From positions 1 through 64,000 of the forward strand of contig NZ_JACOGG010000003.1 of NCBI RefSeq assembly GCF_014284365.1: 64,000 bases of DNA, given 5' to 3'. The DNA comes from Cognatundibacterium rugosum (GTDB lineage: Bacteria > Pseudomonadota > Gammaproteobacteria > Burkholderiales > Burkholderiaceae_D). The position numbers and the translations under genes are program-made. Positions within the stretch are counted from its first letter, which is position 1. Each line of letters opens with the position of its first letter. Below are positions 1 to 7,917 of the stretch, piece by piece. The notes beneath the pieces are model-generated. The model saw only the letters and a list, made by a program, of their open reading frames with translations, was not told where the DNA came from and made no database searches.

Positions 1-127
1 ATTGGAAAGGCTACCATTGCAACCATTCAGCCGCATCGGCGAACTACTGCCACACAACTGGAAGCTTGCTCAATAATTTCCATCATCCATATCAGAACCG
101 GTCAACCTGTGATGACCGGGCGCTTAC
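1..127 (+). mobile_element. IS66-family element, right-hand end (partial)
   Basis: The window opens inside the end of an IS66-type insertion sequence. A transposase C-terminus stops at 76 and is followed about 50 bases later by GATGACCGGGCGCTTAC (111-127). Its complement starts GTAAGCGCCCGG, which matches the terminal inverted repeat style of IS66 elements (they begin with GTAA). The element therefore most likely ends at 127, and an 8 bp target duplication would begin at 128. The other end lies outside the window. Confidence 0.7.
2..76 (+). CDS. IS66-family transposase TnpC, C-terminal end (partial)
   Basis: Only the last 24 codons are in the window, in frame 2, ending with TAA at 74-76. The residues include R-I-G-E-L-L-P-H-N-W-K, which fits the short conserved C-terminal signature of IS66 transposases (usually SRxDELLPWNW). 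The gene is too short here for any further domain assessment. Its position about 50 bases before an IS66-like terminal repeat supports the call. Whether the full element outside the window is intact cannot be seen. Confidence 0.65.
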   Translation: MERLPLQPFSRIGELLPHNWKLAQ

Positions 128-222
128 AGAAAATCAATGAATTTGCTCTTTGTTTTATGGCGGTCCGGCACATCAAGCGACGTAAAAAGCTAGCAGCAGA
201 TTTCTGGCCCCGATACTCAGCT

Positions 223-448
223 CAACACGGTAAGGTGCAATCCTAAAGTAGGGCGCATCACGATGCGCCGTATGAGGATGAGGTTTACAGCTACCCAGTT
301 ACACATGACTGAGTCGATAGCGTTTCAGATCGGCTTTATTTGAGTTTTCAGCGTTTAGTGGAAGCTGGCGTTTTTCATTACGACAGGGCGGGCTGTGGTT
401 TGAAAAAACTTGGTGACAATAGCTAATGCATGCGGCGCATCGCGATGT
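223..448. repeat. REP-bounded repeat, copy 1
   Basis: This is a ~225 bp unit that recurs in the same orientation at 1953-2177 with roughly 94% identity by eye. Its left side has the palindrome GGGCGCATCACGATGCGCC (251-269) and its right side a related inverted palindrome (GGCGCATCGCGATG, around 433-446). The two ends are thus imperfect inverted repeats of about 26 bases, as in a REPIN or MITE. It has no coding capacity of its own. The bases at 128-222 between the IS66 end and this repeat show no recognisable feature. Confidence 0.75.
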
Positions 449-542
449 GTCCTAGGTGCTGTTTTCTCTTCAGCTGCCGAAGAGGGAAGCATAACAAAAA
501 AACAAAGAAGATTAGCAGGAATTTAAATGTCCCACATGTTAC

Positions 543-1631
543 TCAGGCTTCCATACGGCGCATCTTGATGCGCCCTACCAAAGGCTTATGCCTTACGGCC
601 TTAAGTTCCGGAAGATGGGTGACTGTCTCAACGTTATGACCGCAGTTGTGCACCCACACACCATACTTGCCCACAAAATAGGTATGAAATTCGTCGACTT
701 TGATATTGTAAACTCGCGCCGTCCCATTGATTGGTTTGTTCTTACCTAGAATAACATTACCCCAATAACCCAACATCAGGACATGCCCGTACCTTAAGTC
801 TTTAGCTGCCATCCAGCCATGTTTTTTCACCATAATCGGATGACTTGGCGTTACCTGCAAGTAACCATATTCTCCATCGGGTTGCACATAACGCAATTCA
901 ACAATTGGCATATCGTCAGTGACGAACGTTTCAATAACCTGACGATATATTGGATCCTGTGCATCTACTTGAAGCTTCGGCATAACGGAGTCCTCAGCAT
1001 TCGTCATCACCCAATCACCAACCTCAATTTCCTCGATTGGTTTCAAACCTTCCTTCGTGTGCACCAATGTACCTGCAACAAAACAAGCTTCCGAGAGATT
1101 TTCCTTCGCAATATCTTTTGTAATCGCACCGCCAACACTCTCTTCCTGGCAATTCGAGTTATGCACCCAAACCCCAATCTCCCCAACATAGTAGGTATGC
1201 AGATCCTCTACTTCAAAGTTAAATACAGGCGAGGCAAACTCTTGCTGGCTCTCTAAAGTCGGCAAATCATAGTCGTTGTTATCAATCAGTGTGATTTCAT
1301 TCTGACTCAAATCCAGAGTGACTTCCCACGCATTGTCGATATCACGGGCAACGCCAACGTTTGGTATCTGCGTTGTGAATATCTGCGCTGCGCCAATGAC
1401 CTTCGCCGCGCTACCATCGGCCAGTTGAACAGACTGCCCAGCACGCAAAGACTCTGCTGCTGTCCAACCCTGTCCCTCAATCCAATAGGGATGGTCGTGC
1501 GTGGAAACCAAATAATCCAAGGTGTGCTGCTGCCCATACACATATTGAACCGCGTAGACTGATTTGGCATGGCTGATCATGGTATTTAAGACTGAGCTTC
1601 TCTCGGTAATTAGTTCACTATCAGGTGAAAG
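543..1631 (-). pseudogene. Remnant of polymorphic-toxin gene: one and a half Hint domains
   Basis: The reading frame encodes intein-like Hint (pretoxin HINT) modules used for self-processing in polymorphic toxins. From the first ATG (1580) it gives 345 residues. Residues ~1-145 are the C-terminal half of one Hint domain (T-H-D-H-P, ending HTYYVGEIGVWVHN). Residues ~165-315 are a complete second one, starting A-C-F-V-A-G-T-L-V with the block A cysteine, then THD-equivalent P-S-H-P, ending HTYFVGKYGVWVHNC. The frame stays open upstream of 1580, without a start codon, right up to the transposase stop at 1632. It therefore looks like a gene cut at its 5' end by an insertion sequence, and the ATG at 1580 is probably not a real start. 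Downstream of the second VWVHNC, where a toxin domain is expected, only ~30 residues follow before the frame runs into a REP palindrome. No N-terminal secretion or RHS module and no toxin remain. Confidence 0.75.
551..577. repeat. REP-like palindrome
   Basis: The imperfect palindrome GGCGCATCTTGATGCGCC (556-573), with flanking ATAC and CTACC, is the reverse complement of the left-end palindrome of the repeat at 223-448 apart from one or two bases. It overlaps the last codons of the Hint-domain fragment, so that reading frame ends inside repeat DNA. This is typical of a solo REP element. Confidence 0.65.
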
Positions 1632-1957
1632 TTATGCACCCAAATTCTCTTGATTTTGTTTCTTCATCCAGTCCTCCAGATATTGAACTGGCGAACGATA
1701 GCCTAATGTTGAATGTTGCCGTGTTCGACTATAAAACACCTCAATATATGCAAAGCTCGCTGCCTTCATTGCATCACGGCTTGCATATCGAATTCCATGA
1801 TAACGCACATTCTTGAAGTTGTTAAACCAGCTCTCGGTGGGCGCGTTGTCCCAACAATTTCCTTTGTGACTCATGGCGCAAACCATGCCGAATTCCTTGA
1901 GCTTGCCCTGAAATGCTTTGCAGGCATATTGACTGCCACTGTCTGAATGGTGCAACG
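1632..1957 (-). pseudogene. IS3-family transposase (OrfB), C-terminal fragment
   Basis: About 108 residues of an rve/DDE integrase core survive. They include H-H-S-D-S-G-S-Q-Y with the second catalytic Asp, and N-A-P-T-E-S-W-F with the catalytic Glu, ending in the usual R-x-H-S-T-L-G-Y-R-S-P element. The N-terminal half with the first Asp is missing. The coding similarity stops exactly where repeat copy 2 begins (~1957), so the repeat truncates it. The start codon that keeps the frame open (1997) lies in repeat DNA and is not native. No OrfA is visible. The stop at 1632 is in frame with the Hint fragment that follows. Confidence 0.8.
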
Positions 1958-2177
1958 CGGTAAGGTGCAATCCTAAGGAGGGCGCTTCACGATGCACCGT
2001 ATGCGGATGAAGTTTACAGCTACCTAGTTACACATGACTGTGTCGATAGCGTTTCAGATCGGCTTTATTTGAGTTTTCAGCGTTTAGCGGAAGCTGGCGT
2101 TTTTCCTTACGACAGGGCGGGCTGTGGTTTGAAAAAACCTGGTGACAATAGCTAATGCATGCGGCGCATCGCAATGC
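1953..2177. repeat. REP-bounded repeat, copy 2
   Basis: This is the second copy of the unit at 223-448, in the same orientation. It shares the core from GGTAAGGTGCAATCC through GGTGACAATAGCTAATGCAT, with about a dozen substitutions spread along it. Its left palindrome has decayed (GGGCGCTTCACGATGCACC) while the right one remains. It abuts the truncated IS3 transposase on the left and the acyltransferase gene on the right. Confidence 0.75.
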
Positions 2178-2199
2178 ACGCTATTTGTTGAGCTAAGAC

Positions 2200-3240
2200 T
2201 CAGCGCGGCGCAGTAAACAGCAAACCAATCCACTGAAATCCTTGCCGTTCGCGCAGGCGATAAAACAGTACCGGTAACAGCACTGCAAACAGGCAGCCTA
2301 GTAGGAGGTGTAACTGGGCGGACTGTAGGTGGAATATTTTTTTAAGCACGATGCGTATGCCGCTGCCGGCCAGGATGTGCATCAGATAGATGGGCATGGA
2401 GTAGCTGCCGCATAGCAGCAGTGCTTGTGTGAGATGCGTGCGCAGACCGGGTTGGCCGGTGTGGCTGCGCTCCAACAGCATGGAGGCGCTGATCACCAGC
2501 AGTATGCCGCTCAGACTGAGTGGCAGTTTCAGCCAGTGGTTGCTGTCATAATGCAGGCCTAACTGGCTGTGATAAAACCAGGCCAGCGTACTAAAACTCA
2601 GCCCGCTGATTAACAGCGCGCTGAGTGCATGTTGCCGGAATAGTGAGCGGTATTGCTGAAATAGCGTGCCTGCGAGGAAGAACAGTAAAAAGGACGCGAC
2701 AAAATCGAATGGGAATAACAATTGCCATTGGGTTTGTGCCCACCAGCCCGCCAATGCGAGCAGGAGGCCGGCCTTCAGGCGGGCTGGGTGGCGCTGCAAT
2801 AATAGTACCGCCACCACAAACACGATGAACAGCACGTACAAAAACCAGAATTGCGCGCGTGGTTGCCAGAACAGGCGCAGCACCTCCGCCATGCTGGTCT
2901 GGCTGGTGGTGTAGCGCGACAGGAAGACTTCTACGCTACCCTGCAGTAGCGACCAGACCAGATAAGGATAGATCAGGGTGTCGAGTTTACTGCGGATCAG
3001 GCCGCCAGCGCCGTATTTTTGCAGCGAGCTCAGTAAGTACAGCCCGGACAGCCAGAAAAACAGCGGCATGTGAAAGTCATAGATCAAATTATCGATCAGC
3101 CGGAACCAGCCTGCATCCATGCCTAAGTCTGCATTGAATACGCCACGCGCCACGTGGCCATACACCACCAGCAGTATGCCTATACCTTTGGCGATATCTG
3201 CCCAATGGTCACGCGCTGTGCGTAGTTCGGTATCTTGCAT
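2200..3240 (-). CDS. Acyltransferase family 3 membrane protein
   Basis: This 346-residue polytopic inner-membrane protein resembles acyltransferase 3 / fucose 4-O-acetylase-like (OafA/WecH type) enzymes. These transfer acyl groups, usually acetyl, to cell-surface sugars. Near the N-terminus it has the characteristic D-I-A-K-G-I-G-I-L-L-V-V-x-G-H, with the catalytic-type His, then an H-M-P-L-F-F-W-L-S-G segment. The rest is about ten hydrophobic helices. The substrate cannot be told from sequence. It stands alone between the repeat region and fadD, with no glycan genes nearby. The start at 3240 is ATG but has no strong ribosome binding site. Confidence 0.85.
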   Translation of the reverse strand: MQDTELRTARDHWADIAKGIGILLVVYGHVARGVFNADLGMDAGWFRLIDNLIYDFHMPLFFWLSGLYLLSSLQKYGAGGLIRSKLDTLIYPYLVWSLLQGSVEVFLSRYTTSQTSMAEVLRLFWQPRAQFWFLYVLFIVFVVAVLLLQRHPARLKAGLLLALAGWWAQTQWQLLFPFDFVASFLLFFLAGTLFQQYRSLFRQHALSALLISGLSFSTLAWFYHSQLGLHYDSNHWLKLPLSLSGILLVISASMLLERSHTGQPGLRTHLTQALLLCGSYSMPIYLMHILAGSGIRIVLKKIFHLQSAQLHLLLGCLFAVLLPVLFYRLRERQGFQWIGLLFTAPR

Positions 3241-3451
3241 AATCGTTCGGAGTTAGAAGCGGTAGCCGGGCATTGTATAGGATGGTGTAAAGATTTCCAG
3301 AATTAAAGTTTGTGGCGGTGAAATTGTTGCAATTCAGTAAAAGCAAGTGGGGTAAGCAAATAAAATTAAGGTAAATTATGCTTGTGACTAAGTCAAACTA
3401 GCGATAACTGACCAGGCTTAGCTTGACCTAATAAAAAAAACGGAGACCACT

Positions 3452-5137
3452 ATGCAACAAAACCAGCCTTGGCTGTCCTCGTATCCCGCCGGTGTGCCGG
3501 CCGAGATCGATACCAGTCAGTACACATCGTTGACCGCCTTACTGGAAGAATCATTTCAACGCTATGCGACTCGTGATGCCTATTTGTGTATGGGGCAGCG
3601 GCTCAGCTATCGTGACCTGAATCTGTTTTCCGCCCGTATTGGCGCCTGGTTGCAAAGCCGTGGCCTGGCACCTGGTGCGCGGGTGGCAGTGATGATGCCC
3701 AACGTACTGCATTACCCTGTGTGCGTGGCTGGTATCCTGCGCGCCGGATATACCGTGGTAAATGTGAATCCACTGTACACGCCGCGTGAACTGGAACATC
3801 AGCTCAGCGATTCCGGTGCGGAAGCCATCGTGATATTAGAAAATTTTGCGCATACGCTGGAAAAAGTCCTGAGCCAAGTCCCTGTGCGCCACATCGTCGT
3901 TGCCAGTATGGGCGATCTGCATCCGGGACTGAAAGGACATCTGCTGAATTTTGTGGTCAGGCACGTCAAAAAAATGGTGCCCGCATTTCAGTTAGCTGGT
4001 GCAGTCAGTTTTACCCAGGTGCAGAAAGAGGGAAAGGGGTTGCATTTACTCAAGCCCTTGCAAACACATGAGGACATCGCCTTCCTGCAATACACCGGCG
4101 GTACGACGGGCTTATCCAAAGGCGCGGTGCTGACGCACAGGAATGTGATTGCCAACATCCTGCAGAATGATGCCTGGTCGCAGCCCGCGTTACAAAGCTT
4201 GCCTGCAGACCGGCCCTGGACGACGGTGTGTGCGCTGCCGCTGTATCACATCCTGGCGCTGAATGCCTGCATGATGATGGGTGCGCGCTGGGGCGCGATG
4301 AATATCCTGATTCCCAATCCGCGTGATATCGCAGGCTTTTTGAAGGTGCTGAGCAAGCACAAAGTGAATTTCTTCCCCGGCGTGAATACCCTGTTTAATG
4401 CCATGTTGAATCATCCTGACATCAAACAGGTGGATTTTTCTGAATTGCAGATCACGCTCGGCGGTGGCATGGCAGTACAGCAAAGCGTGAGTGAGCGCTG
4501 GCAAAAACTGACAGGAAAACCTATCCTCGAAGGTTACGGCTTGTCCGAGACTTCGCCTACCGCCACGCTGACACCACCGGATGCAAAGCAGTTTTCCGGC
4601 ACCATAGGCTTGCCGGTGCCATCGACCGAGGTGGCGATACTGGATGATGCAGGCCAGCCAGTCGCACCAGGTATGCCGGGTGAAATTGCGATCCGTGGTC
4701 CGCAAGTCATGCGTGCTTACTGGAACCGCATCGATGAAACAGCCAAAGTAATGACTGCCGATGGCTATTTCCGTTCCGGCGATATCGGTACGATGGATGC
4801 GCGTGGATTCGTGCGCATCGTCGACCGTAAAAAAGACATGATCCTGGTGTCCGGTTTCAATGTTTATCCGAATGAGGTGGAGGCGGTGGTGGCTGCGCAT
4901 CCGGGTGTACTCGAATGTGCATGCGTGGGCGTGCCGGATGCAGCTTCCGGTGAAGCAGTCAAATTATTCGTAGTGAAAAAAGCCCCGGCGCTGACAGTCG
5001 ATGTGTTGATGGATTATTGCAAAGAGCAGATGACGGGATATAAAAAACCGAAATACATAGAATTCCGCACTGAACTGCCGAAAACCAATGTGGGCAAAAT
5101 CCTGCGTCGTGAATTGAGAGATGAACAGAGAGGCTGA
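3452..5137 (+). CDS. fadD: Long-chain fatty acid--CoA ligase
   Basis: This is a 561-residue AMP-forming acyl-CoA synthetase that activates fatty acids to acyl-CoA for beta-oxidation or lipid synthesis. The ATP/AMP-binding motif Y-T-G-G-T-T-G-L-S-K-G lies at residues 214-224. A Y-G-L-S-E-T-S-P motif, a G-Y-F-x-S-G-D-I-G motif and the D-R-K-K-D-M-I-x-V-S-G-F-N-V-Y-P-N-E hinge follow in family order, with a C-terminal catalytic lysine region (K-T-N-V-G-K-I-L-R-R). The length fits FadD of proteobacteria. The start is backed by CGGAG seven bases upstream of ATG. The gene is followed by a good terminator and appears monocistronic. Confidence 0.93.
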   Translation: MQQNQPWLSSYPAGVPAEIDTSQYTSLTALLEESFQRYATRDAYLCMGQRLSYRDLNLFSARIGAWLQSRGLAPGARVAVMMPNVLHYPVCVAGILRAGYTVVNVNPLYTPRELEHQLSDSGAEAIVILENFAHTLEKVLSQVPVRHIVVASMGDLHPGLKGHLLNFVVRHVKKMVPAFQLAGAVSFTQVQKEGKGLHLLKPLQTHEDIAFLQYTGGTTGLSKGAVLTHRNVIANILQNDAWSQPALQSLPADRPWTTVCALPLYHILALNACMMMGARWGAMNILIPNPRDIAGFLKVLSKHKVNFFPGVNTLFNAMLNHPDIKQVDFSELQITLGGGMAVQQSVSERWQKLTGKPILEGYGLSETSPTATLTPPDAKQFSGTIGLPVPSTEVAILDDAGQPVAPGMPGEIAIRGPQVMRAYWNRIDETAKVMTADGYFRSGDIGTMDARGFVRIVDRKKDMILVSGFNVYPNEVEAVVAAHPGVLECACVGVPDAASGEAVKLFVVKKAPALTVDVLMDYCKEQMTGYKKPKYIEFRTELPKTNVGKILRRELRDEQRG

Positions 5138-5198
5138 TGACCGGGCCCCGTTCGTGTCGCACCTGGTCAAGACAAAATCACCACAAATCAGTAAAAAA

Positions 5199-5233
5199 CG
5201 AAACGCGCTGCGGAGTTCACAGTGCGTTTTTTT
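5199..5233 (+). terminator. Rho-independent terminator of fadD
   Basis: The stem ACGCGCTG / CAGTGCGT (one G-U pair) has a nine-base loop and is followed by TTTTTTT. It lies about 60 bases after the fadD stop. Confidence 0.75.
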
Positions 5234-5274
5234 GCATTCTACAGAGCGGCGTCAGGCTGAACGCGTTCTCTTCC

Positions 5275-5694
5275 TCACTTCATCGCGCGCCATACCATTG
5301 CGCTGTCGACGATTTGCTCGAAGGCGCTGATACGGCCATCGCGCAGGGTCCACAAATGCGCAACGCGGGCGCTGAATGGTAGTCCGGTTTTCAGATAGAT
5401 ACCGCTATAAGTGCCAATCGCAACGACCTGGTCTTGATGAGCAAAATACTGCTCTATCGTGACGCGGTAATTTTGCCATTCGCTAGCCAGGCGGGCGAAC
5501 ACATGCTGCTGTATCTCATCCCAGCCAATATAGGTACCGGCATAAGGAAAACCGGCGGCTTCAGTCCAACGTATGTCGCTGGTGACCGCATCGCGCAGAC
5601 GCTGCGCATTTTCTGCTGCGTTGCGTCCTTCGTAAGTGCTGCGTACCAGTGCCAGATGCTGTGCAGTGTGTGGTGCATTGCTTGAGGTGTTCAT
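5275..5694 (-). CDS. SnoaL-like / NTF2-fold protein
   Basis: This is a 139-residue protein of the SnoaL-like / nuclear transport factor 2 superfamily. The ending (R-V-A-H-L-W-T-L-R-D-G-R-I-S) is the typical last beta-strand motif. Members are small cone-shaped proteins acting as isomerases, cyclases or ligand binders, and the substrate here is unknown. An earlier start (5745) would add 17 residues. I prefer the ATG at 5694, which has GGAAAG seven bases upstream. It faces fadD convergently across a terminator. Confidence 0.75.
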   Translation of the reverse strand: MNTSSNAPHTAQHLALVRSTYEGRNAAENAQRLRDAVTSDIRWTEAAGFPYAGTYIGWDEIQQHVFARLASEWQNYRVTIEQYFAHQDQVVAIGTYSGIYLKTGLPFSARVAHLWTLRDGRISAFEQIVDSAMVWRAMK

Positions 5695-5746
5695 CGCAAA
5701 CTTTCCGACAGGGGTTAAGGTATTTGGAATTGCGTAATCAGCCAAA

Positions 5747-5789
5747 GGGGCTTCACTAAATGGGCTTCACTAATGGGACTTCCGCTAAG
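5747..5789. repeat. Short tandem repeat (13-15 bp, 3 copies)
   Basis: There are three degenerate copies of a GGGCTTCACTAA-like unit (5747-5761, 5762-5774, 5775-5789) just upstream of the SnoaL-like gene. They are non-coding, and their role is unknown. Confidence 0.5.
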
Positions 5790-5895
5790 GGGACAGCAGC
5801 TTCCCGGCTGATGTATGGGGCGGCTGCTGTGTTCATAGGAATTGCCAGTCACACGGAGGCGAACGCTAATCGCTGAAGTTTGACTGCGTCCTGAA

Positions 5896-6768
5896 TTACC
5901 ACTTCATTTCGCCTTTAGTGACCTTGGCACCGATATCCAGCGACAGCGCACCATCTGCATCCGGATAAGCTTGCTGCATCTGACGGATCAGCTCTGCGCT
6001 GTTGGCTGATTTGGCTGCAAATTGCTCAAACTTTTGCAAATAGGTTTTGGTGTAGCTGATAGCACTTGCATCTAAAGCGCTGCCTGCACGCATATGGCCA
6101 GGCACGACCAGTGTCGGTTTCAGCGCTTGCATCTCGTCGAGCTGGGCGATCCAGGCCTGACGCTCTGCCACGCTCTGAGTATCTGCGGTCCATACATGCA
6201 TATGGTTGAACACACCGATATCACCCACTATGGCGCGGATAGACGGTACCCACAGATACGGACGATGCGCGAGCAGGCCCTCGTTGCCACGGATTTCTAT
6301 GGTTTGTCCATCCAGCGTCAGCGTATTTGCTGTATACGCAACTGGCAACACAGGTTTGACCGGTGCATTGACACCCATTTTCGGGCCCCAGAAAGCGACT
6401 TTCGCAGCGACTTTGGATGTCAGCTTTTCCAATACTGCTGGCGTCGCCAATACCTGAGCCTGCGGGAAATATTGCTTGAGCGTTTCCACACCAAAGTAGT
6501 AATCCGGATCTGCCTGGCTCACGAAAATCACTTTCAGTTCTTTGCCGCTGTCGAGCACATTGGCCGCAATACGCAGCGCGTCCGCACGGGTGAAACCGGC
6601 ATCGATCACCATCGCTTCTTTTTCACCGGTGATCAGGGTGGAATTGACGTTGAAACTCTTGGCATCGGCGTTATACACACGCACTTGCAAAGCCTGTTCA
6701 GCCTGGGCTGCTTGTGCAGCATTAACGGTAAGGGCGATGGTGGCGGCGATCAAAGTCTGACGTAACAT
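5896..6768 (-). CDS. Secreted MBL-fold protein with degenerate metal site
   Basis: This is a 290-residue metallo-beta-lactamase-fold protein with an N-terminal signal peptide (cleavage likely after A-A-Q-A, ~20 residues), so probably periplasmic. The fold is recognisable from V-I-D-A-G-F at ~54-59 and V-V-P-G-H-M near residue 215. The canonical H-x-H-x-D-H motif is replaced by Q-A-D-P-D-Y at residues 85-90: three of its four ligands are changed and only the Asp is kept. It may bind metal differently or have lost hydrolase activity. It is transcribed divergently from a LysR regulator, with a 12 bp inverted repeat between them, suggesting control by that regulator. Confidence 0.8.
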   Translation of the reverse strand: MLRQTLIAATIALTVNAAQAAQAEQALQVRVYNADAKSFNVNSTLITGEKEAMVIDAGFTRADALRIAANVLDSGKELKVIFVSQADPDYYFGVETLKQYFPQAQVLATPAVLEKLTSKVAAKVAFWGPKMGVNAPVKPVLPVAYTANTLTLDGQTIEIRGNEGLLAHRPYLWVPSIRAIVGDIGVFNHMHVWTADTQSVAERQAWIAQLDEMQALKPTLVVPGHMRAGSALDASAISYTKTYLQKFEQFAAKSANSAELIRQMQQAYPDADGALSLDIGAKVTKGEMKW

Positions 6769-6843
6769 GGTTGGTTTCCTTTTTCAATAAGAGGATGCAG
6801 CGTTGGTAGATCTGCTTAATATTTGCTGTTAGTTGTATTCAAG

Positions 6844-6924
6844 GTTTTTTGAAACTGATGCCAGTGTATAGCGCTCTATTTGCACGATAAATCCCTTAAA
6901 ATGCGCATCATTGTTTCAAAAAAC
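6844..6924. promoter_or_regulatory. Divergent promoter region with 12 bp inverted repeat
   Basis: GTTTTTTGAAAC (6844-6855) and its exact complement GTTTCAAAAAAC (6913-6924) lie 57 bases apart between the divergent MBL and LysR genes. Each arm is followed, reading outward from the repeat, by a related GATGC sequence. This arrangement suits two binding sites for the LysR protein. Binding is inferred from position only. Confidence 0.5.
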
Positions 6925-6952
6925 GTGCGAATTCAAACCAGTGGGGGGCAGC

Positions 6953-7843
6953 ATGGACAGATTGACGGCGATGCAGGTATTTACCGAGGTAGCGGCCAGT
7001 GGCAGTTTCAGCGCTACTGCTGACAAGCTCGATATGTCGCGTGCGATGGTCACCCGCTATGTGGAAGAGTTAGAAGAGTGGCTGGATGCGCGCCTGTTGC
7101 AAAGAACGACACGCCGTGTCAGTTTGACCGACGCGGGAGAACGCTGCCTGGCCCGCAGTCAGCAAATGTTGGTGATGATGCAGGACTTGCAGCAAGAGAC
7201 GGCCAGGCCAGATGGCGAGTTGCATGGGCAATTGCGCCTGACCTCCAGTGTCTCGTTTGCGTTTGCGCAGTTAGCAGCCGCGGTCAGCGCCTTTTTACAA
7301 TTGCATCCGCGTTTGCAGATTGATTTGAGTCTGGGCGATGGTGCCTTGAATCTGGTGGAGTCGCGCATCGATCTGGCGATCCGTATCAGCAGCGATCCTG
7401 ACCCCATGCTGATCGCGCGCCCGCTGGCGCAGTGCGACTCGGTGCTGGTCGCGAGCCAGGCGTATTTGCAGCACATGGGCAAGCCCTTGCATCCTGAGGA
7501 TTTGTTGCAGCATCGCTGTCTGAGTCATAGTAGTTTCGCCAAATCACCATGGCAACTCAGTCAGGGTGAACAGCATCTGGCGCTCAACATCAGCAGTCGT
7601 TTCACCGCTAACGATGCCACCACTCTGATGCAGGCGGCGCTGGCCGACGCCGGTATCGTCATGCTGCCCACTTATCTGGTCAGTCAGCAACTTAGCGAGG
7701 GGCGCTTGCAGCAAATACTGCCGCAATGGCAGTTGCCCAGTTTTACCATCAGCGCTCTGTATCCTTCGCGTCGTCACCTGTCGCCTGCAGTGCGTGCCTT
7801 GCTGGATTTTCTGGTGCAACGTTTTGCTGGTACGCAGTGGTGA
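6953..7843 (+). CDS. LysR-family transcriptional regulator
   Basis: This is a 296-residue LysR regulator. It has an N-terminal winged helix-turn-helix (M-Q-V-F-T-E-V-A-A-S-G-S-F-S at residues 7-20) and a C-terminal periplasmic-binding-protein-like effector domain resembling the CrgA/DsdC-type subgroup. I chose the ATG at 6953, directly preceded by GGGGGG, over an upstream TTG (6911) that would add 14 residues inside the inverted repeat. It is divergent from the MBL gene and 74 bases upstream of a class A beta-lactamase on the same strand. It is not obviously AmpR, which is normally divergent from its lactamase gene. Confidence 0.88.
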   Translation: MDRLTAMQVFTEVAASGSFSATADKLDMSRAMVTRYVEELEEWLDARLLQRTTRRVSLTDAGERCLARSQQMLVMMQDLQQETARPDGELHGQLRLTSSVSFAFAQLAAAVSAFLQLHPRLQIDLSLGDGALNLVESRIDLAIRISSDPDPMLIARPLAQCDSVLVASQAYLQHMGKPLHPEDLLQHRCLSHSSFAKSPWQLSQGEQHLALNISSRFTANDATTLMQAALADAGIVMLPTYLVSQQLSEGRLQQILPQWQLPSFTISALYPSRRHLSPAVRALLDFLVQRFAGTQW

Positions 7844-7917
7844 TCATGGAAGGGGGGAACCAAATTCTGTGCTGTGACTCCAAACAGCAATGAGTAAAAA
7901 GAATGTGGTAGCTAAGT

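Noticed and set aside
1580-1632. Hint fragment as an intact gene starting at ATG 1580
   Set aside because: The frame is open upstream with continuing Hint-like sequence up to the transposase stop, and the first Hint domain lacks its N-terminal cysteine half.
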